Below are positions 1 through 8,059 of a stretch of DNA of 64,000 nucleotides, piece after piece. The notes below the pieces were generated by a model, which saw only the letters and a list, made by a program, of their open reading frames with translations, made no database searches and was not told where the DNA came from. Source of the DNA: Pseudomonas trivialis (GTDB taxonomy: Bacteria; Pseudomonadota; Gammaproteobacteria; Pseudomonadales; Pseudomonadaceae). The translations under genes and the position numbers were made by a program. The stretch spans positions 62,001 to 126,000 of the forward strand of contig NZ_JYLK01000018.1 in assembly GCF_001439805.1 (NCBI RefSeq), given 5' to 3'. Numbering within the stretch: the stretch's first letter is position 1; each line of letters opens with the position of its first letter.

Positions 1-65
1 AGTCACAGCAGTGTTACATCAGATAAATTTTTTAAAATTATATGCTTACGAATGAACGTACCACG

Positions 66-101
66 CGTAACACCCGTAACACCCGTAACACCCGTAACAC
101 G
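66..101. repeat. Four tandem copies of a 9-bp unit
   Basis: The unit CGTAACACC is repeated four times head to tail, with the last copy ending in G instead of C. It lies in a non-coding stretch upstream of the first gene. No function can be assigned; it could be an iteron-like protein-binding array or simple slippage. Confidence 0.8.
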
Positions 102-201
102 ATTTTATTAGGGCATCCCCGCAGCCCCATTACTATTGCTCCTCCAGCGAAGCGAGAACGATCATAGTCTTAGTTTTGGATCGATGGTGGGGACACTGGC
201 T

Positions 202-461
202 CATTCTTGAAGGTACGGGGCATAGAACCCGCGCGTTCGTGTTAGCGGCTGGATTTTTTAAGTTGGTTGACACCCATCACCATGGTTGACGCAATGGAGG
301 TGTTCACTATCCGCAAAAAATACAGCAACCTTTACCGAAGCTGTAACGATGGCCCTTTTTCTTCAAGATCCTTTCAATTTCAACGATTGAAATTACAGTA
401 ACTTCCGGCACCTCCCACTAACTCGATACCACGGGTTTCATGCCCCGTATCTCAAAGAATG
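202..461. mobile_element. Possible MITE with 29-bp imperfect terminal inverted repeats
   Basis: Positions 202-230 and the reverse complement of 433-461 match at 24 of 29 bases; both begin CATTCTT and share TACGGGGCAT. The roughly 200 bases between them hold no convincing gene, only a small AATTTCAA/TTGAAATT hairpin near 376-395. A non-coding element of about 260 bp with such ends resembles a miniature inverted-repeat transposable element. Only a doubtful 2-bp CT is seen on both flanks as a target duplication, so the call is an inference. The rest of 1-549 shows nothing else recognisable. Confidence 0.45.
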
Positions 462-549
462 CTCCAGGGTCCCCAGCGATATATCGGCCCTACCCTCCCA
501 ACAGATTCGGCGTTATTTTCTCCGGCTACCCATCGGAGAAGGAATCACC

Positions 550-1302
550 ATGTTCTTGCGCAGAGACAAACCGCTGAAGGTCGAGCTAGTTACGCCGATT
601 CACCTGACCGCAACCTCAGCTTCCACTTACCTTGGTCCGTTAGATAAACCTGCCGCCGAGGAGGCAATAACCAATACCGACCTGGCGTTCAAGCTGGTCA
701 CCTTTGGAGCTTTAACATCGCAAGCCGCGTTGGTGATCATCGGATACTCACTCCTAATCGGTAAGCTCCAACAGTTCGGCATCGACCCAAGCGAGCTATC
801 CCTGAGTACCCCCACGCTGCTTCTGTATGGGTACACGAGCCTGTTCTCTGGTGCATTGGGCGTAGCGGATCGATTGCCCATCATTGGCCCCACGCTTGTG
901 GCAGTTCCATTTGTGGTCATTGCAGCGCTCTTCGTTGCGGCGATAACGAGGAAGCTTAAGGCGAGTGTGGTGGCTGGGCTTGCTTCGTGGATGGGAATCG
1001 CCATGTTTGTCGTCTTCTTCGCTCCTGGTGTCGGTGTTCAGTACGGCAGCGGGACAGGGCTTGTAGACTTCAAAAAATATACACAGCTAGAAACCGCTGG
1101 CGAAATTGATGCAGTGGACACCGTGGTAACCGACAAAGGCGAACGCTTGGTAGGCCATTTGATCCTGGCAGATAGCAAAAGCACGTTTCTACTTGTGGGC
1201 AGAACTCTATTTAAGCTTGACGGCACGACAGGCCGCGTAATCCGTGAGACGGAACTGAAACAACGTCCTTCCGAGATGGAAAAGCTCCCACCAAAGGCGT
1301 AA
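550..1302 (+). CDS. Hypothetical inner-membrane protein, 250 aa
   Basis: I do not recognise the family. The protein has a charged N-terminus of about 50 residues, three to four hydrophobic segments (roughly residues 50-80, 95-105, 115-135 and 140-165) and a soluble C-terminal part of about 80 residues that looks like a small beta-rich domain. The start is supported by a GGAGAAGG Shine-Dalgarno sequence about 8 bases upstream of the ATG. It stands alone, with a strong intrinsic terminator 130 bp downstream. No catalytic motif is visible. An overlapping frame starting at 459 has no comparable signal and was discarded. Confidence 0.7.
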   Translation: MFLRRDKPLKVELVTPIHLTATSASTYLGPLDKPAAEEAITNTDLAFKLVTFGALTSQAALVIIGYSLLIGKLQQFGIDPSELSLSTPTLLLYGYTSLFSGALGVADRLPIIGPTLVAVPFVVIAALFVAAITRKLKASVVAGLASWMGIAMFVVFFAPGVGVQYGSGTGLVDFKKYTQLETAGEIDAVDTVVTDKGERLVGHLILADSKSTFLLVGRTLFKLDGTTGRVIRETELKQRPSEMEKLPPKA

Positions 1303-1434
1303 ATCCAAGCGCAGCAGAGAGGGCCATGTATGCCCACGTGTATGCCTAACCGACACACGATCTCAGATACCCAGTAAATACGGGCCTATTACCGCTCAGT
1401 TCAAACGACGCCGGGGCACCAGATATAGATGAAG

Positions 1435-1466
1435 AAGCCTCAGGTCGAAAGGTCTGGGGCTTTTTT
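1435..1466 (+). terminator. Rho-independent terminator
   Basis: A 12-bp stem (AAGCCTCAGGTC paired with GGTCTGGGGCTT, with G-T wobbles) closes a GAAA tetraloop and is followed by a run of T. It may end transcription of the gene at 550-1302. The 3' CCA-like sequence just upstream (1400-1421) suggests it could instead be the terminator of a lost tRNA gene. The remaining 1303-1680 shows no gene. Confidence 0.8.
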
Positions 1467-1680
1467 GTGGGTGCTATCCCAGTACTCAAAGAAAGGTCGC
1501 AACTCCTGGGTGATTAGAGCCGTACGCAGGCCCCCTTGAGACCCGGTCGTCGCAAGCGCATTGCTTGTTCCGCTAGAACCCGCCCGTTAAACGCATAATT
1601 TGTTGCAGGTTAGCGCTTGACGTGCGCCACCTTATTATCGTTTGGTGCGATGCTAATTTATTGAAAATTCAGGTAGTTAT

Positions 1681-1836
1681 ATGCTGATTATTTTCTCGCT
1701 AATAAGCGCTGTGATTTTGGCGCTCGCAGCAAAAGGCGCTGCCTCGTTGATAAATGAAAAGTATGATCGCAACATTCAAGGCAAGCATTTGCACATGGTT
1801 GTTCTGCCATTAATAATCGCTTTCGTTATTTCTTAG
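1681..1836 (+). CDS. Small membrane protein, 51 aa
   Basis: The ORF encodes a very hydrophobic 51-residue peptide with two predicted transmembrane segments (about residues 2-20 and 39-51) joined by a charged loop with Asn-Glu-Lys and Arg residues. The Shine-Dalgarno sequence is weak (CAGGT about 9 bases upstream). It is free-standing between the terminator at 1466 and the convergent anti-sigma gene. Hydrophobic pattern and codon use are compatible with a real small protein, but no family is recognised, so it may be a chance ORF. Confidence 0.4.
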   Translation: MLIIFSLISAVILALAAKGAASLINEKYDRNIQGKHLHMVVLPLIIAFVIS

Positions 1837-1950
1837 CCCCAAAACTTACAATTTGTTTTGGTGGTTATTAATTTCTGCTGACTGAAATACGAAAATCAAG
1901 AGTTCCTCACAGAGTCGCATTTCAGAACGCCTCGCTCACCGCCAGGCGAT

Positions 1951-2484
1951 TCACCGCCCTCGCACCCCCTCCAACAACCCCGGCAAATCCTCCTGCGGAA
2001 ACCGCTCATGCAACGCCAGCAGCTTCTCATCCGCCGCCCTGCTTTCCCCCGCCTCACGTAGCGCGACAATCTCCCGCACCCCCTCCTCCAACGTAGGCCC
2101 CGCCACCGGCGCGCGCTTGCTGAGCTGTCGGACGGCAGATTGACCCACCATTGCACTCTCATCCCCGGGCGCCATCGCAATCCGAGCCATCGGTGCCTGC
2201 ACAGAGAACGTAGCGGTAGATATCTCGTTATGCGCCACCGGCTCACGCATCACCACACCCACCATCAACGCCAGCCCGGCCACCGTGGCGAATGCCATTT
2301 GCCAGCGCGGTTGTTTGCAGACGTTGCGCCAGCGTTGCCACACGCTCATCTGCGGCGCTGGGGCCTCACGTCGGGCGGTGTTGAGGAGAAAGGCGTCGAG
2401 GGCTGCAGGCGGTTCGCCTGGGCTGTGTTGGCGATAGTGCTGCAGCATGTCATCGGGATCCGGTGTAGCGCGTTTGTCGGTCAT
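1951..2484 (-). CDS. Putative anti-sigma factor, single-pass membrane protein
   Basis: The 177-residue protein starts with an ATG that overlaps the stop of the upstream sigma-factor gene (ATGA), so the two are translationally coupled. Residues 1-65 are a cytoplasmic part with an acidic YRQHS-type opening, one transmembrane helix lies around residues 70-90, and the rest is a periplasmic tail. This is the usual layout of anti-sigma factors encoded behind ECF sigma genes; the pair resembles the SbrI/SbrR type of pseudomonads, but I cannot confirm that identity. It would hold the sigma factor at the membrane until a signal releases it. A longer reading frame extending to 2925 only overlaps the sigma gene and was rejected. 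Confidence 0.75.
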   Translation of the reverse strand: MTDKRATPDPDDMLQHYRQHSPGEPPAALDAFLLNTARREAPAPQMSVWQRWRNVCKQPRWQMAFATVAGLALMVGVVMREPVAHNEISTATFSVQAPMARIAMAPGDESAMVGQSAVRQLSKRAPVAGPTLEEGVREIVALREAGESRAADEKLLALHERFPQEDLPGLLEGVRGR

Positions 2485-3053
2485 GCGGTGATCTCCTCGG
2501 CCAGCAGGCGGCGCAGTTTCTGCTGGGCGTAGCGCAGGCGGCTTTTGACGGTTTCCAGCGGGGCGTTGGTGAGGGCGGCGATTTGCGGTATGTCGAGGTC
2601 GCCGTGCAGGCGCAGCAGGAAGACTTCGCGCTGGTCGTCGGGCAGGCCTTGCAGGGCGGCGTCGAGGCGGGCCTGATCGCGGCTCAGGCTCAGTTGCTGT
2701 TCGGGGCCGGCGTCGTGGTCGGGCTGGGCGTGCAGTTGTTCGTCGTAGCTGTCGTGCAGTGGGCTGTGGATGCCGTGCTTGCGCCAGTGGTCGATCAGGC
2801 GGTTGCGGGCAATCTGGAACAGCCAGGTTCGAAAACTCGCGCGGCCCTGTGGCTGGGTGGTGCTGCGGATCAGGCTCAGCCAGGTTTCCTGATAGATCTC
2901 TTCGGCCAGTTCGGCCTTGTTGCACAGGGCCACGAGAAATCGGTAGAGGCCCTGGCGGTGACGTGCGTAGATCGCTTCGAACGCGGCGGCGTCACCGGTT
3001 CGGTAGCGGGCCAGCAGCGATTCGTCGCTGGGTGAGGCAGCCGGGGTGGGCAT
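2481..3053 (-). CDS. ECF-family RNA polymerase sigma factor
   Basis: The 190-residue protein has sigma region 2 (about residues 15-85, with the AFEAIYARHRQGLYRFL helix and a TWLFQIARN segment that binds -10 DNA and core polymerase) and region 4 (about 125-180, with LPDDQREVFLLR and the helix-turn-helix ending TVKSRLRYA). These are the hallmarks of sigma-70 family ECF factors. The ATG at 3053 is preferred over one at 3140 because homology begins after it and an AGGAG lies 11 bases upstream. It directs transcription of an unknown regulon and is presumably controlled by the coupled anti-sigma factor downstream. Confidence 0.9.
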   Translation of the reverse strand: MPTPAASPSDESLLARYRTGDAAAFEAIYARHRQGLYRFLVALCNKAELAEEIYQETWLSLIRSTTQPQGRASFRTWLFQIARNRLIDHWRKHGIHSPLHDSYDEQLHAQPDHDAGPEQQLSLSRDQARLDAALQGLPDDQREVFLLRLHGDLDIPQIAALTNAPLETVKSRLRYAQQKLRRLLAEEITA

Positions 3054-3111
3054 GTGCGTGGCGGGCTCCTGTTGTCGCGGCGTGTCAGTCAGGCAATTCA
3101 GTGAATGGCAT

Positions 3112-3141
3112 ACCGCTATCGGGCGCAAGCCCCCTCCCACA
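3112..3141 (-). repeat. Single REP element
   Basis: On the minus strand the sequence reads TGTGGGAGGGGGCTTGCGCC, followed by CGATAGC, a REP sequence common in fluorescens-group pseudomonads. It sits between the sigma-factor gene and the protease gene. The rest of the 3054-3479 gap has no gene. Confidence 0.7.
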
Positions 3142-3479
3142 CTGGATTGTGGAGGGCCGGGGGATTGGCTTAACCGAGCGTGTGAATGGTTCGCTCACTT
3201 GGGTCAGACGCAGCAGTTCATAAAGTAGGTTTATTCGCTGGTCAATCTGGATAAATCCCGAGCTGGGTGGCAAGGCCAGCAGCACCGGGGTCGAGAGTCG
3301 AAATTAAACACTGCATAAACATGCTACGCCCATGCCCAACCGTCCAAAGAAGTCTTGTTTGGACACATATCCACCTTTGGAAACTCTTTTCCGGACTGGC
3401 AGTTTTACCCCCCTGCACAGGGAATCTGCGGCGTCGTTCAAGTAAGGAAAGGTGACAGCACCCAACGGAAAATACCATC

Positions 3480-4922
3480 GTGAGAATAGATTTCAGCGCG
3501 CCCTTTTATGCCTATCAACCGTACGTTCAACCCGCTCTGCGATCGTTCAAACGGTTGCCTGGAACACTCTTCCGGCCATTTCTCCAGCCGTTTATTCCGC
3601 ACCGCTATGTGCGCAGGACGCCCCTCCCTTATGTGCAGCCAAATCACCGCCCGCACCCTCCAACCAGCCGTACTCGCAACACCAACTACGACCAGACCCT
3701 GCGCCGGGACGATCCGCACGCGGCCAGAATCCACAAGCGCTCGCTTGACAAGCAGCAAGCCGTGGAGCAACTCACCCGGGACACGGACAAGTGGCATGAC
3801 TGGGATCGGAACGGCAAGACTGAAATTGCCTATACCTTCAACACCGATGAGCGACGCTTCAACGAGGCTCAAAAGCGGGATGCCAGGCGCTCCATACAGT
3901 CCTGGAGTGATGTCGCCAACCTGGCGTTCACCGAGAGTGATCACCAGAGAGAAGGTCGGTTGAGCTTCGGCATTTCCAGAGACGTCGGCACTGCAGTGGG
4001 CCTTTTCCCCGGCGGTTTTTTGTACAGCGGCAATACGCTTTACAACCCAAGCCGGGTGACACGCCACGATCTGACCCACGAAATTGGTCACACCTTGGGG
4101 CTGACTCATCCGGGCCATTACGACGGGCGGCACGGGGCAACGGCGCCTGAACATGTACAGGACTCCAGAGCTCACAGCGTGATGAGTTACTTCGACGCCG
4201 AACACTGCGGCAAACAGCTCGCAGAACGGCCGAAAGCGCCGATGATGGACGACATTAGCGCCGTGCAAAAAAGGTACGGGGCCAATCATCACATTCGCCG
4301 GGAAGACAACACCTACGGCTTCAACTCCAATAGCGGCAGGGATTACTACTCCCTCCGAAATTACCGGGACAACGCCGCGTTCTGCATCTGGGACGGCGCG
4401 GGAAACGACACGCTGGATGTCTCGGGTTACGGCAACGACCAGGTCATCAACCTCAGGGCGGGTTCGTTCTCCGATGTGGGGGGCTTGCGAGGCAATGTTT
4501 CTATCGCGCGCGACTGCGCCATTGAAAATGCCATCGGCGGATCCGGCCATGACGCCTTGATCGGTAACGACGCCGCTAACCGGCTCACGGGCGGTGGCGG
4601 TGCGGACCGGCTGCGCGGCGGCAAAGGCGCCGACACCTTCGTCTATAAACGCGCCAGCGATTCTACCCCTGAAGGCCCGGATGAAATCATGGACTTCACC
4701 ACCGGCGTCGACAAAATGGACCTGCGCAGCCTGGAGAACGAGGCCAATACACACCTCAAACTCGTCACTGCCTTCACCGGGCGCGCCGGCGAAACCATCG
4801 TCAGTTTCGACCCGGCTATCAATCGCTATTTCGTCGCCATCGACCTGACCGGCACAGGCAAGCCAGGGTTCAGGGTGAACAGCACGCAATTGATCAAGCC
4901 CAAGGACATCCTGGTGAAATGA
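3480..4922 (+). CDS. Serralysin-like (M10) zinc metalloprotease
   Basis: The 480-residue protein carries the metzincin zinc site HEIGHTLGLTH (His200, Glu201, His204, His210) and a Met-turn SVMSY with Met235, which together define a secreted zinc protease. A C-terminal serralysin domain follows from about residue 270, with glycine- and aspartate-rich calcium-binding repeats at about 353-387, and the protein ends in a hydrophobic DILVK tail similar to type I secretion signals. The N-terminal 90 residues are unusually rich in Pro, Arg and Tyr. The start is a GTG at 3480 with a weak GGAAA upstream. No AprD/E/F secretion genes or Inh inhibitor lie nearby, so export would need a transporter encoded elsewhere. 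Family identity is secure; substrate is unknown. Confidence 0.88.
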   Translation: MRIDFSAPFYAYQPYVQPALRSFKRLPGTLFRPFLQPFIPHRYVRRTPLPYVQPNHRPHPPTSRTRNTNYDQTLRRDDPHAARIHKRSLDKQQAVEQLTRDTDKWHDWDRNGKTEIAYTFNTDERRFNEAQKRDARRSIQSWSDVANLAFTESDHQREGRLSFGISRDVGTAVGLFPGGFLYSGNTLYNPSRVTRHDLTHEIGHTLGLTHPGHYDGRHGATAPEHVQDSRAHSVMSYFDAEHCGKQLAERPKAPMMDDISAVQKRYGANHHIRREDNTYGFNSNSGRDYYSLRNYRDNAAFCIWDGAGNDTLDVSGYGNDQVINLRAGSFSDVGGLRGNVSIARDCAIENAIGGSGHDALIGNDAANRLTGGGGADRLRGGKGADTFVYKRASDSTPEGPDEIMDFTTGVDKMDLRSLENEANTHLKLVTAFTGRAGETIVSFDPAINRYFVAIDLTGTGKPGFRVNSTQLIKPKDILVK

Positions 4923-4927
4923 AGCGC

Positions 4928-4966
4928 AAAAGCCTGCGCTGACCCGGCGGCCAGGCAGGGCTTTTA
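4928..4966. terminator. Bidirectional terminator between convergent genes
   Basis: AAAAGCCTGC and GCAGGGCTTTT can pair with one bulge across a GC-rich loop, giving A and T runs on both sides. It lies in the 51-bp gap between the protease gene and the convergent DUF799 lipoprotein gene, so it can serve both. Confidence 0.65.
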
Positions 4967-4973
4967 AAACACG

Positions 4974-5624
4974 TCAGTCGGTGCCGTATTTCGGGTTACG
5001 CGGGCCGTACAGAATGCCGGTGCGTTGCCCTGCCGACAGCAGGCGAGCACTGGTGATCCCGGCAATCGGGTGCGCCGCATCGGTGGAGCTGTTGATCACC
5101 TGCTTGACCGCCGCCGTGATCAGCATGCCCACCAGGCCGCCGCCGTTGTTGTTGCCTTCCTCGCTGGACGCACGCGCCGCACCGGTCCACAGGGTGGTGC
5201 CGGTACGCAGGTCGACCAGTTTGGCCGAGGCCGTCACGGAGGTGTCGCTGGAGATCAGCATGTACTTGGTGCCGTACTCGCTGACCGTGATGTACAGCGC
5301 TGCGTCGGCACCAAAGATGTCATGCAGTTTGGTGGGCGGCACGGCCTGGATATCGTTGGCGGTGGTCAGGCCGTTCTGGCGGAAGGTTTCGTCCACCAGC
5401 GCGATCGGCAACACGTAGTAGCCAGCTTCGGCCAACGGGTAGGTCACCTGCGACACCAGGCTGTAGGAAGCCTGCACTTCCGGCGACTCATTGATCGGCG
5501 GCAGCACCAGGATCGACTTGGGCCGCGCCTGTTTGTAGGCCGTGTAATCAATGGTTTTGGGCGCCGCGCAACCGCCGAGCAAAGCCAGGGCCAGCAAGGC
5601 GCCGGTGAGTTTCAAGAGGTTCAT
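4974..5624 (-). CDS. DUF799 (GNA1162-like) lipoprotein
   Basis: The 216-residue protein has a lipoprotein signal peptide ending LLGGC (Cys19) and a conserved body with ILVLPPINESPEV near residue 40, the start of the GNA1162/DUF799 fold. It is the last gene of a three-gene operon with a CsgG-like protein and a DUF4810 protein, and its ATG overlaps the stop of the DUF4810 gene (ATGA). This trio is a conserved envelope cluster in proteobacteria. A role in an outer-membrane assembly or secretion complex is inferred from the CsgG partner. Confidence 0.85.
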   Translation of the reverse strand: MNLLKLTGALLALALLGGCAAPKTIDYTAYKQARPKSILVLPPINESPEVQASYSLVSQVTYPLAEAGYYVLPIALVDETFRQNGLTTANDIQAVPPTKLHDIFGADAALYITVSEYGTKYMLISSDTSVTASAKLVDLRTGTTLWTGAARASSEEGNNNGGGLVGMLITAAVKQVINSSTDAAHPIAGITSARLLSAGQRTGILYGPRNPKYGTD

Positions 5625-5983
5625 TTGAGGGCGACTCCGGCCTTGGCGTTTTTCAGCAGAAAGTCCATGTAAGCGGCGGACTCAGGGAACAAGGCCTTCT
5701 CGGTGCGAAATTCCTGCACCATCTGGTCATCCTTGCCCATGCTCAGGTACAGCATGCCCAGGTGGGCGTGGTAGCCCGGCGGCGCCTTGCGGCCACTGGC
5801 GTTGATCTTCTGCAGATCGCGCTCCAGTGCCTCGACTTGCGCCTCCTTGGGCTCGCCCTTGAAGTACTCGTAAACCTGCGGCTGGTAGCTTTCCCATTGA
5901 TACAGGGGCTGGGGCGCCGTCTGGCACCCGGCGACCGCTGCGATTGCTGTCAGCATCATCGCCAACTTCACTGCCTTGCTCAT
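5621..5983 (-). CDS. DUF4810 lipoprotein
   Basis: The 120-residue protein has a signal peptide with lipobox ending VAGC, followed by the YQWESYQPQVYEYFKG segment typical of DUF4810 and a helical, TPR-like C-terminus. An AAGGAG lies about 11 bases upstream of the ATG. It is the middle gene of the CsgG/DUF4810/DUF799 operon and is coupled to the next gene by a 4-base overlap. It probably acts in the periplasm with the other two lipoproteins; its exact role is unknown. Confidence 0.85.
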   Translation of the reverse strand: MSKAVKLAMMLTAIAAVAGCQTAPQPLYQWESYQPQVYEYFKGEPKEAQVEALERDLQKINASGRKAPPGYHAHLGMLYLSMGKDDQMVQEFRTEKALFPESAAYMDFLLKNAKAGVALK

Positions 5984-6012
5984 CCGTGTACTGCTCCTTG
6001 TGGTGTGGCTGA

Positions 6013-6693
6013 TCAGTTGCGCGGGTTCCAGGCGCCGGCGTTGATGCCGTCGACCAGGCGGTTGATCGCTTCGCGCATGGCCAGGTCCAGCACCTTGCCA
6101 TTGAGGGTGGAGTCGTAGCTGGCGGTGCCGCCGAAGCCGATCACTTCACGGTTGGACAGCGCGTACTCACCGGCGCCCTGAGTGGAATACACCACTTCGG
6201 ACGTGCTGATGTTGACGATATTCAGGGCGACTTTGGCGTAGGCCACCTGGGTTTTACCACGGCCGAGAATGCCGAACAGTTGGCGGTCGCCGGTCTCTTT
6301 GCGACCGAACTCGGTTACATCGCCGGTCACTACGTAGTCAGCGCCCTTGAGCTTCTGCACGGTGCCTTTGATCGCGGCTTCCTGGGAAATTTCGCCCATG
6401 TTGTCGCGGTCCAGCACGTTGAAGCGGTTGGTCTGTTGCAGGTGGGTGATGAGGATGGTCTTGGCCTGGCCACCGAGGCGGTCGACGCCATCGGAGAAGA
6501 TGCCGCGCATGTAGCTGGAGCGGTTATCGAACTTGCCCACGGCAATCGGCACGCGCACGCCGGAATAGGCGATCTTGGCGCTGGCGACCTGCTCCACCGG
6601 CATCGCGCGGTTGCTCTCGGTGGCGCAACCGGCCACGGTCAACAGCGCTGCGGCGGTGAGGCCAGACAGCAGGATTTTGGAGAGTGTCTTCAC
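6013..6693 (-). CDS. CsgG-family lipoprotein
   Basis: The 226-residue protein begins at a GTG with an ideal AGGAG 7 bases upstream, giving a clean lipoprotein signal peptide ending VAGC. The body follows the CsgG/HfaB pattern: a VGKFDNRSS strand, an RFNVLDRDN motif near residue 90 and a GADYVVTGDVTEFG segment. CsgG proteins form or nucleate outer-membrane channels; here the gene leads the operon with DUF4810 and DUF799. No curli subunit genes are nearby, so it is a CsgG-like protein of another envelope system rather than curli CsgG itself. A longer frame starting at 6879 lacks a signal peptide at its start and was rejected. Confidence 0.88.
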   Translation of the reverse strand: MKTLSKILLSGLTAAALLTVAGCATESNRAMPVEQVASAKIAYSGVRVPIAVGKFDNRSSYMRGIFSDGVDRLGGQAKTILITHLQQTNRFNVLDRDNMGEISQEAAIKGTVQKLKGADYVVTGDVTEFGRKETGDRQLFGILGRGKTQVAYAKVALNIVNISTSEVVYSTQGAGEYALSNREVIGFGGTASYDSTLNGKVLDLAMREAINRLVDGINAGAWNPRN

Positions 6694-6893
6694 GTGTTGC
6701 TCCTGAAATGGAAAATCGGCAGAGCTGAAGCCTGCGGCGATTCCGGGAGGAGTAACACGTGCGTCTGCATTCATCCCTGAATCTGTAGTGCCGCAACGGC
6801 TGGCGCATTTTACGGAGTTAAGGGGGGTTCTCAAGTTGTTTCGCGCGGATATGTGAACCCTGCACAACTTGCAGAACATGAAAACCCACAGGC

Positions 6894-7586
6894 TTACTTG
6901 AGCTCCTTCACCAGATACTGGGCGGAGATCTGCGTGATCCCGGTCAGCGCCCGGCGCAAGGCCTCGGGGTCGGTGCGGTAGGTCAGCGGCGTGTAGCCAT
7001 AGACATTCTGGCCATTGAACGGCGTGATGGTCTCAAACGTGCGCCAGATCATCTGGTCGCCACGGTCCATCTGCGCAATCACCGAAATGGTCGGGTAGAT
7101 CACGCTGCTGAACCCCTGGGTCAGGCGAAACCCCCACTCGGTCACCGTCAACTGAATCTGCGCATCGGCGGGCTCATCGTCACCCACCACCTTGAGCGTT
7201 GACGTCTTGCCCAGCGCATCGACAAAGCCCTGCTTGAGCAACACACCCACGTCGATGTTTTCGGCGTCCATCACCGTCAATATCGCCGCCGGCGTCGACA
7301 TTTCAGCCAACTGCCCAAGCTTCATGCCAGCGGCAAACCCGGCACCGCTCAACGCGGCCGTCCCCACCCTGGACGCCCCGCTCGCCATGCCCACACCGGC
7401 ACCCAGCCCGGCCCCCAGCGCCGCGCCCCAGGCCTGTTCACGACCGAAGTACACCATGTTCTTGCCCCACTTCACGGGCAGCACTTTCACGGTTTTAACC
7501 TGCGCGCGGTTTTCCGGTGTGAGCGGATGGCTGACGCAGCCGCCGAGGATGAGGGTGGTCAGGAGAATGAGGAGAAGGTTTTTCAC
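6894..7586 (-). CDS. Lipoprotein with glycine-zipper-like segment
   Basis: The 230-residue protein starts at a GTG with AGGGA upstream. It has a lipoprotein signal peptide ending LGGC (Cys17) and a glycine/alanine-rich segment at about residues 50-90 that resembles a glycine zipper. The C-terminal part carries TEWGF, YPT and WRTFETITPF motifs. It is clearly paralogous to the protein at 19857-20552, which shares the segment QAWGA-LGAG-VGMASGASK and the TEWGF/ISEWGF and FETIT motifs. The two paralogues stand on either side of the cdiA1 module. Function is unknown. Confidence 0.75.
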   Translation of the reverse strand: MKNLLLILLTTLILGGCVSHPLTPENRAQVKTVKVLPVKWGKNMVYFGREQAWGAALGAGLGAGVGMASGASRVGTAALSGAGFAAGMKLGQLAEMSTPAAILTVMDAENIDVGVLLKQGFVDALGKTSTLKVVGDDEPADAQIQLTVTEWGFRLTQGFSSVIYPTISVIAQMDRGDQMIWRTFETITPFNGQNVYGYTPLTYRTDPEALRRALTGITQISAQYLVKELK

Positions 7587-7726
7587 GGCAGTCCCTGGGT
7601 GTTTTGGGTGTTTATGGTTGGATGCGTTTCATGCATCCAGAGTATGTCGGCAACTGTTTGGAAGACTGTAGGGTTGAAAGCTCTCGCCAATAGAGCAGCG
7701 TTTTGATGCCTTGCAAAAGCAACCCG

Positions 7727-8056
7727 CTAAAAAATAGAATTTCTACAGATCAGCGACGCCAAATGGCAACTGCCACGCTTGCCGATGTTGGCTTTTTCGA
7801 TGTGTTCGCGCACCAGTTGCGTCAGGCGGTTGGGGCTGAATCCTTGGCCCTGCTGGGTCAGGAACAAAACGCCATTGCTACCCGAAGTGCCGTAAGGGAC
7901 TTCTTGCCCATTTTTATAACTGACTTGTGGGCGAGCTCCGGCACCAAGATTAGCGCCGACATCAATCTCAGATTTTTGGGGCGTGGGACGAACAGGTGTC
8001 CCAGTAGAGGCAAGGTCATCTACCTTTCCGGCAGCGCCACCATTTGCTTTTGCACC
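7727..8056 (-). pseudogene. Orphan CdiA tip remnant fused to tyrosine-recombinase fragment
   Basis: A 109-codon open frame without a start codon begins with Gly-Ala-Lys right after an immunity stop. Residues 30-60 (GARPQVSYKNGQEVPYGT) resemble the entry of a CdiA/polymorphic toxin nuclease domain. Residues 62-99 (FLTQQGQGFSPNRLTQLVRE, ending in IGKRGSCHL) match the C-terminal half of XerC-like tyrosine recombinases, where FRHT would normally follow. The catalytic part is absent and the frame ends shortly after. It is the last toxin remnant of the array; the 140 bp beyond it, to the lipoprotein start, hold no gene. Confidence 0.6.
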
Positions 8057-8059
8057 AAT

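Noticed and set aside
66-101. Tandem 9-bp repeats considered as a CRISPR array or replication origin
   Set aside because: Units are contiguous without spacers, and no DnaA boxes, rep gene or cas genes are near.
459-647. A short ORF overlapping the first gene
   Set aside because: It overlaps the better supported gene at 550, has no ribosome site and lies partly inside the inverted repeat.
3438-4889. A 483-codon minus-strand frame opposite the serralysin gene
   Set aside because: The plus-strand protein has a complete zinc site and Met-turn; the antisense frame has no motif.
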